Shown: piece by piece, positions 24,533 to 35,567 of the stretch | How positions within the stretch are numbered: the stretch's first letter is position 1 | How the letters are laid out: each line of letters starts with the position of its first letter | Source: Gonocerus acuteangulatus | Taxonomy: Eukaryota > Arthropoda > Insecta > Hemiptera > Coreidae | NCBI GenBank assembly: GCA_946811695.1 | Contig: OX328124.1 | Span: 29,692,148-29,756,147 of the forward strand | Direction: 5' to 3' | Length of the DNA: 64,000 nucleotides | The notes under the pieces: generated by a model | The model's input: only the letters and a program-made list of their open reading frames with translations | The model's database searches: none | Told to the model about the DNA's origin: nothing | Position numbers and translations under genes: made by a program

Positions 24533-24535
<3 letters not shown>
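22808..24535. mobile_element. Long-arm foldback DNA transposon, 1728 bp, TA target site
   Basis: Starts CAGGGTGTCCCGTAAATGTC and ends in its exact inverse, GACATTTACGGGACACCCTG. A TA dinucleotide flanks both ends (22806-22807, 24536-24537). The arms are about 800 bp each (to ~23610 and from ~23735), with only scattered mismatches and indels over GGAGGCGGCCATTAAGGAAC, TTCATGTATCACAACCCTGT and other blocks. The ~125-bp centre contains GGCTCAGGATCCCAGTGAG. There is no transposase. CAGGGTGTCCC termini with TA duplication fit the Tc1/mariner (IS630) superfamily, so this is probably a non-autonomous derivative. The right side abuts a (TA)n array. Confidence 0.85.

Positions 24536-24536
<1 letters not shown>

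Positions 24537-24598
<62 letters not shown>
24537..24598. repeat. (TA)n microsatellite
   Basis: About 30 TA units directly at the right end of the foldback element. The element may have inserted into TA repeats, or the repeat may have grown from the target duplication. Confidence 0.95.
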
Positions 24599-24599
<1 letters not shown>

Positions 24600-24600
<1 letters not shown>

Positions 24601-27015
24601 TATATAAAATGCCTATTTGTTTTGAAATAGTGGAGATTTGTGATGGGATAAAATAAGGTTGTTAGGTGTCCTGATAAGAGGATTCTTGCTTCATGAGGAG
24701 TTTGTTGTTGGATAATAGGTCCAAGTCAGGGTGCTGTTTATACCCAGCCATTGTTTTATCTACAGTAGAAGCTGAACGGGAAAGCGAGTCATAGCTTGCT
24801 GGAGAAACTCAATCCACCTTCCGTTTCGCTTCATGGCTCCCCCATCGATCCGTTATAGCCTCTTCTCTATTCCACCTTATCTACTCCTGCAGCCAAAACT
24901 CTCATACAAACCAATTGTTACACTCAATTGCCAGTTTATCTGGGCAGATTTGTCACCTATTCTACCTACCGACTTGTCCGCATTACCTTTCCTATTTTAA
25001 AACATTCAATTCCCGGTGCTCAACATTTTTCTCTGATAACGTTAAGAAAAGACGTACTGACTAGATTGAAAGACAAAAGAAACGGCTAAGGCATATCTCC
25101 CAAAAATTATCCACGAATTATTGCATTAATCGAAATTTGTTTTATTTAAGATATAAATAATGCCATATAGATGTGATTTTCTACAACATTCATTCCTTTT
25201 GACGTCCTCAGCATCCCTTTCGTTCAAGAACTGGCAAAATCCCGTTTCCTAACCTTCCATTCCAAATTGTCTTTCCATCCCAATCCCAGTGCACTAATAC
25301 TTTCCACCCGATCCCATCCAAAAACCCGCCTAGAAGGCTTAAGAGACATTGGCCTTGCGATGAGTTAACTGACTAAAGACAAAGAAGTATTCCAAAGTAG
25401 GAAGTTTCAGTATTGATTGATTCCTTCCAAAAGTGTTATTATTATTGTTTCTTATTCATTTTTTTATTTATTTATCTCCAGATGTAGAGATGTTCAAAAA
25501 ACTAACTGCATTAAAAAAAAAACTTAACGAATATGAGCTATATCTATGTGTTAGTATTTGTTAAAATGGTTTCAACGTAAATTCTGTTTTGAAAAGAGAG
25601 ATAGGAAGAGTTCGTTATGAAGCAAAATAAATCTATTAAGTAGGATTTACCCAGTATTCCTTGCTCACGGTCAAAATATTATCGCTCCCCTAAAAGCCGT
25701 ATTTTTTGCTTTATTGGTGTGAACGTCCAAAACTAATGCCAAGGGTACCTTTAGTCCAGATAATCTTTTAATGAAACTGACAATATAACAGTCGAAACTT
25801 GTACAATTGCCCCGGAAGCTTGTTTTTTTAATGTCTTCTTCGTGCGTACTTATTTTTAGTGACTTATTTTTTTTATATATTTTTTATGGACTCATTGTAC
25901 GGTGAAAAGCTGTTTGGAATTTAAATCTAAAAAGGATGTAAAAACATGCTTACTGAAGCATTCGTTATCGGATACATATTTATTTATTTTATTTATTAAT
26001 ATTCAAAATATTTATGAACCATAAAAAAAATGTAAAAAATGTAAGTGTTTTATTTCTGAGTAAAAAATGATTGGTTCTATTGGTTGGATTGTTAGGACCT
26101 ATATTCGCCATGAATAACTACATGGTTGTTTATAATGGCTCTTGACTCGCCTTGGAGGACGCCAATGGAATGTTAATTTTCGCTCTCGCTCTTCTGTCGG
26201 GGATAATAGCAGACCTCTCTCATGGGTGTTTTTAATGTTCCATCATATTTACCACTATTTACTCAGTACCATAATTTATATGACTTCTTTATGGCACCTA
26301 TTTTATTTTATGTGGGTTAAATTATAAGCAGTAATAAACAACTTAATTTTTTATAACGACTTAAGTGATTCATTTTGCATTAACATATTACTTTTAACTT
26401 TTACTTCTATCTCTTTGATTCTCTAAAGTATTTATACCTTTTTGGTAACATTTTTTCTTCATTTCATGGCTTTTCTGCAGAACAAATGGAATGGGAACTT
26501 TTTTTAGTGAATTGTTAAAATTCCTTCTGAAAATTCCGACTCTTCCCATTACTTTTATGGTAAAAACTAAGAGGCTATTACTGCTCTTATTTTTCATTCT
26601 GTTGCTTCGCCAATTTTATTTATTTCGATATCTTTTTATTTTCTAAATTCTTTCTTTTTGTCTTTATTTTAATATTGTACTTTTTGTGGATTACTAAATT
26701 CATGATTGGCTGATCGTATGATTTTTTTTTAACTGCAATAATTAACCTTTATTTGTCATTGTAATATGGGAATTGATAAACCATTTTTTATGTTCTTATT
26801 ATAACTATAACGGTTTTATTTTTCTGACAATATTAAATGGATTACACAATCTTTTTAAAAATGTGTATACTAAACTAAAATATGTATAAATAGAACATAA
26901 AAAAAATACGCAATAATAATAATTTTAATGCTTATAGGTATGATTTCAATCAACTTCAAGATATATAGAATCATAAGCTAATATGAAACAATTATTTGAA
27001 TATCAGGTTAATAAG

Positions 27016-27016
<1 letters not shown>
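24600..27016. other. No gene recognised
   Basis: AT-rich non-coding sequence. Frames at 26142-26327 and 26394-26597 show no motif. Confidence 0.5.

Positions 27017-27052
<36 letters not shown>
27017..27052. repeat. Poly(T) run, possible minus-strand retroposon tail
   Basis: About 36 consecutive T. On the minus strand this would be a poly(A) tail, but the sequence at 27053 onward is not a recognisable retroelement body. Confidence 0.6.
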
Positions 27053-27054
<2 letters not shown>

Positions 27055-27435
27055 TGATGTACTATATTCAGAGGCATAATTTCCGACTTCAGTCAAAAAT
27101 TAAGGAAATTTCTTTTATAGGCTTGTTATTATTTAGATTTGTTGCGTTTGAATGTTTTGACTTCTTGTCAGATAGTAATTGTAATCTTACATTTGACAAT
27201 ATAAAACTAACAGGAGTGTGAAACCTCCTTCAACCAACTTAATTGATTATGTGTATAAACTTCATGCATTATTATAATATTGATTTTTCATATATTCAAG
27301 TATATTGTAATATTGTATTCTGTTATAAATAGATGTGTATATAAATTTCAATTTGTATATTTGGCCAAAAATGTGTAAAATAAGATTGTATTTAATTAGA
27401 TGTAATTTTCGTATGTATATTATATATGTAATTTT

Positions 27436-27493
27436 TGTTCTGAGCGAGTCGCCTTAGTTACGGTCGCTCATAAATAAATAAATAAATAAATTG
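27436..27493 (+). mobile_element. Probable non-LTR retrotransposon 3' end
   Basis: GAGCGAGTCGCC...GGTCGCTC forms a 6-bp stem with an internal loop and is followed at once by (TAAA)n, five units. A stem-loop just before a short tandem tail is typical of CR1- and RTE-like LINE 3' ends. No reverse transcriptase remains upstream. Confidence 0.4.
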
Positions 27494-27869
27494 TAACAGG
27501 AAAGAAATTCTATTCTCAGCCTGTACATGTATAACAGCATTGTGTTTTGTTCTACAATACACGCTTTTTCATTCCCTGATATTCCCTTATGTGTTTTCAC
27601 CCTTATAAATCTTTCGGCTTCTCTTTAATTTTCTTATCAAGAAGAATTCATTTATTATCTTCAGTTATTGATTTTTCTTATTTTCTTCTTCTAATTTTTC
27701 TGAGCAGATCACTCTTCCTATGGAGCTCTCCATGTAAATAAATAAATCTTGTATCTTTTTTTCATGATGATTAGATAGTTAGCCGTCGAGGTGATAAGTA
27801 CAGATGGAATGGTTGGGATTCGGATAAATAAACCTCAATATGATTTTGTTTTAAAAAAATCTATATTTC

Positions 27870-27904
27870 GGACGTTTCGGCTACTCATTGGTAGCCTTCG
27901 TCAG
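27870..27904 (-). ncRNA. Hammerhead-like ribozyme core, left arm
   Basis: On the minus strand: CTGACGA (27904-27898), one extra A, GGCTAC, a six-base loop, GTAGCC, GAAA, CGTC. The conserved CUGANGA and GAAA boxes flank a perfect 6-bp stem II. GUC after GAAAC would be the cleavage triplet, with ACGU able to pair between two copies as in dimeric hammerheads. The extra base before stem II and weak stem I leave activity open. Penelope-like elements are known to carry such motifs. Confidence 0.55.
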
Positions 27905-28431
27905 CTAAAATGACAAAAAAAAGAAAAAATTAATACAAAAACAAAAAAATTATGATTGTGATAGGTAACAGAGCTATAGATAAAATTAACTTATGAAAGA
28001 ACATATCGTCTTAAATTCTTAGAATGAAAAAGTGAATAGGTACAATAATTGATTTTAATAGTAATTAGTAACGTTAATTGATTTTACAAAGAAATAAGAA
28101 GCTACATACCAATGACAAATATAGTAGCTAATAGTAACATTAATTGATTTTACAAAGGAATAAGATACTACATACCAATAGAAATGCCGAGCGGCAGAGG
28201 AAGACCAAGGTTGGCAATTAAGTAACCATTGTAGAGTGTCTCAGGAGAAAAAGAAATCTACTGGGGTATAAGTTAGTGGAAACAGGAGGTGGTGGGGGAA
28301 ATGTCGGTAAGGATCAAAAAGCATGTTTATGACATGTCGGTAAGGATCAAAAGGCATGTTTATGACATATTTATGACAGGAAAGGAGAAAAAGGTGTTAA
28401 TGGAAGGATACCCAAGGGGCATGGTAAAAAT

Positions 28432-28893
28432 CTAGGTGGGAGGTCGGGAGAGTATTTGGAAAATATTAGCGTACATAGGAGAAATGCCTTGTTGGTCAGT
28501 TTTGTAGTTTATATTGTTTTTGTTTAAGTTTATGTGTACACATTCCGAGATCTTTAGTCTTTTTTTGTTTCGTTGTGTAGCAAGAATTTTCGTGTCGTCG
28601 AAGTTAAAAGTGTGTTTTTGTGTAATGGCGTGTTTTGCAAGTGCAGATTTATCTATTTCTTTATTAGTGATGGTTCGTTTATGTTGTGTAAGACGTGAGT
28701 GAATGTCATTTATGGTTTCTCCTATGTATACACCATTACAGGAAGGGGTTTGACAACGGACTTCGTAAACACATCGGGTGGTTTGTTCAAAAGGGATGGG
28801 ATCTTTGAGTTTGGTATAGAGGGTTTTGAGTTTGTTGGTAGTTTTCAAACCAAAATTTAGGGAAGGGTAGGATTTTTTTTGTCTCGAACACAT
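28432..28893 (-). CDS. Penelope-like element GIY-YIG endonuclease domain, left arm (5'-truncated)
   Basis: 153 codons. The visible start (MCSRQ) lies in the palindrome centre and is probably not the original one. VYEVRC (42-47) and C52 match the cysteine-bearing GIY strand of Penelope endonucleases; VYIGET (55-60) is the YIG motif. R67 and H71 in HSRLTQH follow, with H88 and H94 in the AKHAITQKH segment, and E117 in the ISECVHI helix, with N129 downstream. These are the positions expected for the catalytic Arg and Glu and for the CCHH zinc ligands of this group. The upstream SYPSLNFGLKTTNKLKTLY resembles the linker after the reverse transcriptase. The enzyme nicks DNA to prime reverse transcription. 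With no RT domain, this copy is non-autonomous. Confidence 0.88.
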   Translation of the reverse strand: MCSRQKKSYPSLNFGLKTTNKLKTLYTKLKDPIPFEQTTRCVYEVRCQTPSCNGVYIGETINDIHSRLTQHKRTITNKEIDKSALAKHAITQKHTFNFDDTKILATQRNKKRLKISECVHINLNKNNINYKTDQQGISPMYANIFQILSRPPT

Positions 28894-28897
28894 TCAC

Positions 28898-29359
28898 AAT
28901 ACAAAGACAATAAAAAAATCCTACCCTTCCCTAAATTTTGGTTTGAAAACTACCAACAAACTCAAAACCCTCTATACCAAACTCAAAGATCCCATCCCTT
29001 TTGAACAAACCACCCGATGTGTTTACGAAGTCCGTTGTCAAACCCCTTCCTGTAATGGTGTATACATAGGAGAAACCATAAATGACATTCACTCACGTCT
29101 TACACAACATAAACGAACCATCACTAATAAAGAAATAGATAAATCTGCACTTGCAAAACACGCCATTACACAAAAACACACTTTTAACTTCGACGACACG
29201 AAAATTCTTGCTACACAACGAAACAAAAAAAGACTACAGATCTCGGAATGTGTACACATAAACTTAAACAAAAACAATATAAACTACAAAACTGACCAAC
29301 AAGGCATTTCTCCTATGTACGCTAATATTTTCCAAATACTCTCCCGACCTCCCACCTAG
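28898..29359 (+). pseudogene. Penelope-like element GIY-YIG endonuclease domain, right arm (5'-truncated)
   Basis: The mirror copy of the frame at 28432-28893, open from about 28898 (TKTIKKSYPSLNFG) with no ATG; a TTG sits at 28943. It carries the same GIY-YIG residues and differs only by Gln for Lys in KRLQISE. It ends SRPPT and a TAG at 29357. Without an initiator or an RT domain it cannot make the full element protein. Whether any product is expressed depends on read-through from the other arm. Confidence 0.82.
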
Positions 29360-29885
29360 ATTTTTACCATGCCCCTTGGGTATCCTTCCATTAACACCTT
29401 TTTCTCCTTTCCTGTCATAAAATGTCATAAACATGCCTTTTGATCCTTACCGACATGTCATAAACTTGCTTTTGATCCTTACCGACATTTCCCCCACCAC
29501 CTGCTGTTCCCACTTACTTATACCCCAGTAGATTTCTTTTTCTCCTTAGACACTCTACAATGGTTACTTAATTGCCAACCTTGGTCTTCCTCTGCCGCTC
29601 GGCATTTCTATTGGTATGTAGTATCTTATTCCTTTGTAAAATCAATTAATGTTACTATTAGCTACTATATTTGTCATTGGTATGTAGCTTCTTATTTCTT
29701 TGTAAAATCAATTAACGTTACTAATTACTATTAAAATCAATTATTGTACCTATTCACTTTTTCATTCTAAGAATTTAAGACGATATGTTCTTTCATAAGT
29801 TAATTTTATCTATAGCTCTGTTACCTATCACAATCATAATTTTTTTGTTTTTGTATTAATTTTTTCTTTTTTTTTGTCATTTTAG

Positions 29886-29919
29886 CTGACGAAGGCTACC
29901 AATGAGTAGCCGAAACGTC
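29886..29919 (+). ncRNA. Hammerhead-like ribozyme core, right arm
   Basis: CTGACGA (29886-29892), A, GGCTAC (29894-29899), loop CAATGA, GTAGCC (29906-29911), GAAA (29912-29915), CGTC (29916-29919). Identical to the left-arm copy. Possible short stem I: the bases before 29886 (TTTTAG) can partly pair with CGAAA after 29919. Confidence 0.55.
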
Positions 29920-29999
29920 CGAAATATAGATTTTTTAAAACAAAATCATATTGAGGTTTATTTAGCCGAATCCCAACCATTCCATCTGTACTTATATCT

Positions 30000-32244
30000 T
30001 TTTGTAGTTCACTGCACTTCTCAATAACCTTATTACATTGTAAATTAGTTTTCTGTGTATTGAATTATATAGATGCTCGTATTATCTGTTATAATTTCGG
30101 TTCATTTTATTTGGTAGTATAAGATGTTGTTGATGTAGGAAGGAGGTCGCAACGGACGTGTGGATGTGACCTCCTTGTAGAACTTTCTTCCCAATACTAC
30201 AGGTCATTACCCCGATCTCCTTTCCTTCCACCTGTATTACCAGCCGTTCAATCAGGTTTACTATTTCCTCTCCCGTTACAGTTAGCAGTTTCCAATCGGT
30301 TAGTACTTAATGTGCCTATTATATAAATGAATCTCCGTTAGAGTAAATTATAATAAAAAACTGATCTTGTCTGTAGGTCAATTGAGAGGAAATTTTTACT
30401 TAGAGCTTGTATACCAGAGGTCACTTGTGTCATCCTTCCTGTCGTACATAGACAGGAGTGACACATTTTCAGTTGAGTTTTATTTTCAGTTGTGTCGCTT
30501 TAGAAATACTAGTGCGACATGATTACTACATAAATTTACTAAAACTATACATCAGTAACGTTTCAATAATAAAACATTTTAACTTATAAATCAAATTTAA
30601 CGACCATTCTTTTGAAACATTTTTTATATAAGCCATTAATTATTGTTTTGTTGTATCGTCTTTAAATAGAATACTATAAAGAAAAATTATCCCTTTTTTG
30701 TAGAGGTGACGCTATTTTATGGCGTCAACCCGATGCTCTAATGTCCCCAGAAGTGATGCGATTTACGGTGAATTCCTCCTGCAAACCTTACAAAACCCCA
30801 CAGCTACTTTGTGTAAAGGAAAAAAACAGGTATTGTTTGCTTGAATCATGTACTTAATTTCCTGCAATTAACAGAATTGCTCCTACTAACTACTACTACT
30901 TGGTAATACTTTAAGAATGCAGCTGAAATACCTCAATCGGTTACAATTATTTTTTTTAAATTTGTAGCGTTATATTTTACTGTCGAGATTGTGTATTGTA
31001 AACATTATCAGAACATTTAAGGCGACGAATACCTATTGTCTAAATGTTAAACTTGTCATTTCTAATATTTGTTTTATTTGGGAAATCAATGTTGTATCCT
31101 GTGATGCCGATTCGGAGACCATTGCTTTATTGTAGTTTCACTTAAAAATAGAGCATTATTTTTACTTCCGAAGTTTCTTCCTAAGTCCTTGTGTGAAGGG
31201 AATTGAGCGGTGACTAATGTTCTAGACTTTTCGGAAGGTACCCTCGCCTTGAGTGCTATTCGTGAATAGGTCTGCATGATTTATGACCTATTGTCAAGTG
31301 GCATAGTCGACTTATGGATTTTAATTCTTTTCACAACGTCCTATTTCTTAAGGGCATTATACCTATTCTAGATAGAAGCATGTATAGAATCATGGGGTAT
31401 CTACACCAATCTATATTTCATGTTAGCCCATTGAAAAGACTTTAGGTTGTAGACCTCTAATGGGCATTGATTATTGATTGCTCCGTATTTTACACTAATG
31501 CATTAATGATTGATTTTTGTTGTCAGGAGAACTGAATTGTGTTACACTTCAAAGATATAAAACTGTTACACCTCTTAAAAATTAACTGTTACACTTCTTA
31601 AAAGCAAACGTTTAATGAATTGTTGTTTCTCGGCCCCGAAGTGATCAAAATCCACTGGTAATATTGGCTTTACGGACATTATGTATGCATACATATATTG
31701 CATCTTCTATTGTGGCTAGGGAATGTTATGCCACAGAGTAGACTAACTAAGGAAATGGATTAAAGTGAAAATCTGAGGCTTCTTGTCTCGTTGAGCAGAG
31801 TTGATGTAACAATAGATTTGAGTTGATTGCTCTGATTGTCTAGTTAGATAATATAGACAGTTTTACAGTACCTGTTACATGAATTTTTATCGGCTCTCAT
31901 TGCAGGATGCTATTTCCGGAAGAGGTTTTTAAGAGTGCAATATTTTGTTCCTCACTCGAAAATGTTATAAGGCTTGTTTTTATATATTTTGGGCGCATAA
32001 TGAATCTTTTATTCCTGTATATTCCATAGCTTAAATTATGTTTTACGTATTCGTTAGAAGTAATTCACCTTATTCAGTTAATTTAAATAACTTTCATAAT
32101 TAATTGAGTGATAGACAGGAAAAACTCATACTGTTAAGATTATATATTTTTAATAAATAAATAAATAAAATTAAACGAAAAATGAAATTCTCGTGGTATG
32201 TTTCTTCTTTTTCGATATGGATTGACACTCACGATGATTACAAT
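30000..32244. other. No gene recognised
   Basis: AT-rich. Contains one copy of a dispersed repeat at 30405-30530. A frame at 31086-31277 shows no motif. Confidence 0.5.
30405..30530 (+). repeat. Dispersed repeat related to 58058-58310
   Basis: AGCTTGTATACCAGAGGTCA, CATCCTTCCTGTC, AGTTTTATTTTCAGTTGTGT and GAAATACTAGTGCGACATG match in order the minus strand of 58080-58200. Unclassified; no coding frame. Confidence 0.6.
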
Positions 32245-32543
32245 TAAGGTCCGGGACAAAAAGATAGCCCACCCAATATTTTTCATCATAATCAATTGTA
32301 ATCATTGATATAATTTTTTCGAATTAATCTGTAGTGTATTCAGCTCAAATGTGGTCTGATTTGATCCGTTAGAAAGCAGGAAAAAAAATAGTTTGAGAGA
32401 ATTCATGTTATTATTTGGTTTGGGATGAGACAAAATGATAGCACACTTGTTGTTTATTTACAAACAAAGCCAAATCCCTCTGAGTAGACAATGCTAATCC
32501 AGTTCTGTTTCTGCTTTCATGCTGTTAACATTAAATTAGTGCC

Positions 32544-33539
32544 ATGGGACGAGCAAAATCACTGACCCCAAGTGAAAAAAATATCATTCAGCGAATGAAA
32601 AATCGAGGGTTTTGTATTTCCGGTATTTCAAAAAATACCGGTAGGAGTAGGAAGGTAATTTTAAATTTTTTGAAGTCTCCAGAAAGCTATGGGACGAATA
32701 AATCACCTGGGAGACCGCCAGCTTTATCAACACGTGAAAAACGGGCAATTCTAAGGGTAGCGTCCAACTCAACTTTAACGGCCCGTCAAATTGCGGCGAA
32801 AGCTGGTGTAGTGACGAATGTGAAAAACGTCCAAAGGGTCATTCGTGCAGCTTCTCACATCAAAAGGAAGAAAATGAAAGGTATTCCACCTTTAACCTCG
32901 GCACATAAAGAAAGAAGAAAGGAGTTTGCCCGTGAACATGTCCAATGGAAAGACGAGTGGAAAACAGTCTTGTTCACAGACGAAAAAAAATTTAATCTTG
33001 ACGGTCCTGATGGCTGGGCTCACTATTACCATGACCTACGGAAGGAGGAAAAAGTGTTTTCCAAGAGGCAAATGGGAGGAGGCAGCGTCATGATATGGGG
33101 AGGCATTGGATATGATCACAAAACTGATTTAGTGTTTATTTCTGGTCGAATGAACAGTCAGCATTATGTTAATTTGTTGGAAAACCAACTAAAAAAATAT
33201 TTTGAACTTGTTCCTAAAGAGGACGTAATTTTTCAGCAAGACAATGCTCCAGTCCACACGGCAAAAGTTGCAAAAGAGTTTTTTAGAAAAGAAAATATTA
33301 GAACTATAGATTGGCCGGCAAGATCCCCGGACTTTAATATCATCGAAAATGTTTGGGGGCATCTTGCGAGAAGTGTTTACAGTGGTAGCCGACAATTTGA
33401 GTCCGTTGAAGAATTAAAACAAACAATTCAGGAGGAGTGGGCAAATCTCCCTCAAGAATTGATTCGGCGTCATTTTAACTCACTTTCAAATCGTATGATT
33501 GCTGCATTAGAAAAAGGTGGTGCGTATACAGGATATTAA
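32544..33539 (+). CDS. Tc1-like transposase, DD34E, intact
   Basis: 331 codons, a typical length for Tc1 transposases. The ATG at 32544 has a favourable context (GTGCCATGGG). Residues 1-50 and 60-110 form the paired-like DNA-binding region: two helix-turn-helix parts separated by a GRPPALS linker (56-62) of the AT-hook-like GRPR type. The catalytic domain starts near 118 (TSAHKERRKEFAREH). The catalytic triad is D146 (LFTDEKKF), D233 (FQQDNAPVH) and E268 (NIIENVWG), with exactly 34 residues between the second D and E. The Gly-rich box GGGSVMIWGG (178-187) is present, and IKRKKMKG (106-113) is a basic patch that may serve as nuclear localisation signal. The enzyme binds the inverted repeats, excises the element and inserts it at TA. 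No stop or frameshift; activity is plausible but untested. Confidence 0.96.
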   Translation: MGRAKSLTPSEKNIIQRMKNRGFCISGISKNTGRSRKVILNFLKSPESYGTNKSPGRPPALSTREKRAILRVASNSTLTARQIAAKAGVVTNVKNVQRVIRAASHIKRKKMKGIPPLTSAHKERRKEFAREHVQWKDEWKTVLFTDEKKFNLDGPDGWAHYYHDLRKEEKVFSKRQMGGGSVMIWGGIGYDHKTDLVFISGRMNSQHYVNLLENQLKKYFELVPKEDVIFQQDNAPVHTAKVAKEFFRKENIRTIDWPARSPDFNIIENVWGHLARSVYSGSRQFESVEELKQTIQEEWANLPQELIRRHFNSLSNRMIAALEKGGAYTGY

Positions 33540-33570
33540 ATTTTAATTTGTATTATTTTAATTGTGTTTT

Positions 33571-33576
33571 AATAAA
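33571..33576 (+). promoter_or_regulatory. Polyadenylation signal of the Tc1 transposase
   Basis: AATAAA 32 bases after the TAA stop, inside the element and before the inner direct repeat. Confidence 0.6.
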
Positions 33577-33799
33577 GAATTTTATTATTATTGTTCACTG
33601 TGCTATCTTTTTGTCTCACCCCAAATCAAGTATTATTTACTAATTCTTACAAATTAATTATTTTCAACTCCTAAACCTGAACATCGGTTCAAATTTGAGT
33701 AGAATACCCTAGATATTAATTTAAAAAAATTATATCAATGGTTGAAATTGATTAAGAGAAAAAATATTGGGTGAGCTATCTTTTTGTCCCGGACCTTAA

Positions 33800-34113
33800 T
33801 TTCATCTAGCGTGAACGGACGTGCCCTGCTCAATTAGTCAGATTTTATGTGAAATTTGGCCAATAAAATCCTATAGAACATCAGAAAAACATTGAAGTTT
33901 AAATAAATTCAGCGAAAGTACTTTATCTTTGACGTATAATAAAAATAATTGTTTTAATATGAATAACTATTTTATTTCTATCAATACTCCAATTTCAAAT
34001 CATTGGATTGAAATAAAACAATTCATTTTCCATTCCTGGTTTCTTAGAAGACCTTATCTAACCGTGCTCATTGTTCACGAAACGATAGCACGTTAAATAA
34101 ATAATAAATAATA

Positions 34114-34144
<31 letters not shown>

Positions 34145-35560
34145 GAGCCCTGGCCCCACAGACAAGTGGGGCATCCTTAGAATCAGTGTTTTTCATTGGA
34201 TTCTTAGAACCTTTCTTAACTGCTCAGGCAATATTGTAACCAAAGACGTCTACTGAAGTTCGATTACTGCAGGTTGTAAACAGTTTTTATCTGTTTATTA
34301 CCTATTTGGTCTTATTAGGAAACTAGGAAGGAATAACAATAGCTAATTGTATTGTCTAAGTCTGTTTGTTACGTTCTTGACTAATTCATCGCCCACAATC
34401 TTAAACTAACTAATCCTGTGAATTATGGATGAAACAGTTAGTTATCGAATTTTTGTTGAGTTATGAGCCAGGCGAGGATCGAACATATGGTGATGAAATA
34501 GACCTTTTGGAAGGAATAAAGGACAAATGATAATTAGGTTTTAGAGGTAGGCCTAGCCTTTAGACTTGACATTTCTATTGTTGCAGTCCGACCTTTTGAA
34601 GGATCGAAACTCCTCCGGAATAGCTCATAGGCACTCCATCCAACCTAAAGGGCTGACGCTCTTCCTTTCCTATGCTAAAAACATATTTCCTTTTTTACAT
34701 CCTCCAGTTTTTTTCACATCAAATAATCAGTATTGGACGAAAATTGCATCTGCCTTTAAATGTAGGCCTATTCCAGGGGGCAGGACCTTTGACGTCTAAA
34801 CTGATTTTAATTAATTAAATTTAATTAATTTTGAATTTTAAGTAACAAAACATTTTCTAGCAAACAAGCAGTAGTTCTATTACGTAGTTAGCAGTAAACA
34901 AAGTTACCCTCATTTCCTCATTTTTAATCCTAAGGATATTAAATTTTATTTCCAAGAAATTATTTTCATGAACATGCAACACACTTTAACTTTCTTGAAA
35001 TGTAATATGAGGCTACTTTTAGTAGCGTTTAAACCGCATTTCTCCTCGTTTTTAATATCTTGCTTCATTCTCCTCCCTTTCCTTTTCACACATGGCCTAA
35101 TTTAATTCATATACGTTATATTTAGTTTCCCTTAAAAACGAGGCTGCATATAGGATTTGTTGTTTGTATTTTTGTAGTTCAAATGTATTATAAATTTTTG
35201 TCAGTAAATCAAGTTAAAAAAAATATATCCTACCCGTATTATTTTTGGCAGCGCATATATAAATTCTGTCATTCAAGACGTGGCCCTACCCGGAATCCCA
35301 GGATAAGGCTTAAATGAACTGTTTATTATTTTTAAAATTTCTTCGAAGAGGATTTGAGTACCGTTTATTTTAAAATTCTACGCACAATATATGGATCTGT
35401 CCTCTTCCTAGGAATATCTTTTTTTTTCTGCTGAATTAATCGTTTTTCTATAAATTTCGATAGCATTGTTAGGTTAATACTCTGATGACCGGTGACTTCT
35501 ACGTGTAGCTATAGTATTATTTTAGTGTGCGTATTCTCAGCCACTAGATGGGCTTTAAAC
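33800..35560. other. No gene recognised
   Basis: AT-rich. A-rich run at 34119-34144 is followed by GCCCCACAGACAAGTGGGGC (a 7-bp hairpin), possibly a retroposon edge. A frame at 34566-34799 shows no known motif. Confidence 0.5.
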
Positions 35561-35567
35561 TATCGTT

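Larger units (their letters stand above)
27795..29996. mobile_element. Head-to-head pair of Penelope-like elements (2.2-kb palindrome)
   Basis: Two nearly identical arms of ~1.08 kb (27795-28880 minus, 28905-29996 plus) face away from each other with a ~25-bp centre. Both arms are truncated at the same 5' point, just upstream of a GIY-YIG endonuclease frame, and both end outward with a hammerhead-like block and CCGAATCCCAACCATTCCAT. The frames differ by one residue over 138. Penelope-like elements encode a reverse transcriptase plus a GIY-YIG endonuclease; here only the endonuclease end is left. Inverted and partial tandem copies are known for this class. The near-identity of the arms implies a recent origin or ongoing conversion. 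Confidence 0.88.
32247..33796 (+). mobile_element. Complete Tc1-family transposon, 1550 bp, IR/DR type
   Basis: The ends are AGGTCCGGGACAAAAAGATA and its exact inverse, flanked by TA at 32245-32246 and 33797-33798. A second, similar motif lies ~170 bp inside each end (GGGATGAGACAAAATGATAG at 32422; its inverse near 33603-33625), giving the long inverted repeat with two direct repeats (IR/DR) seen in Tc1-like elements such as Sleeping Beauty. The single gene is intact and an AATAAA lies downstream at 33571. All parts needed for autonomy appear present. Confidence 0.95.

Noticed and set aside
28514..28702. 62-codon Phe/Cys-rich frames opposite the GIY-YIG genes (also 29089-29277)
   Set aside because: Mirror-image shadows of the endonuclease frames.
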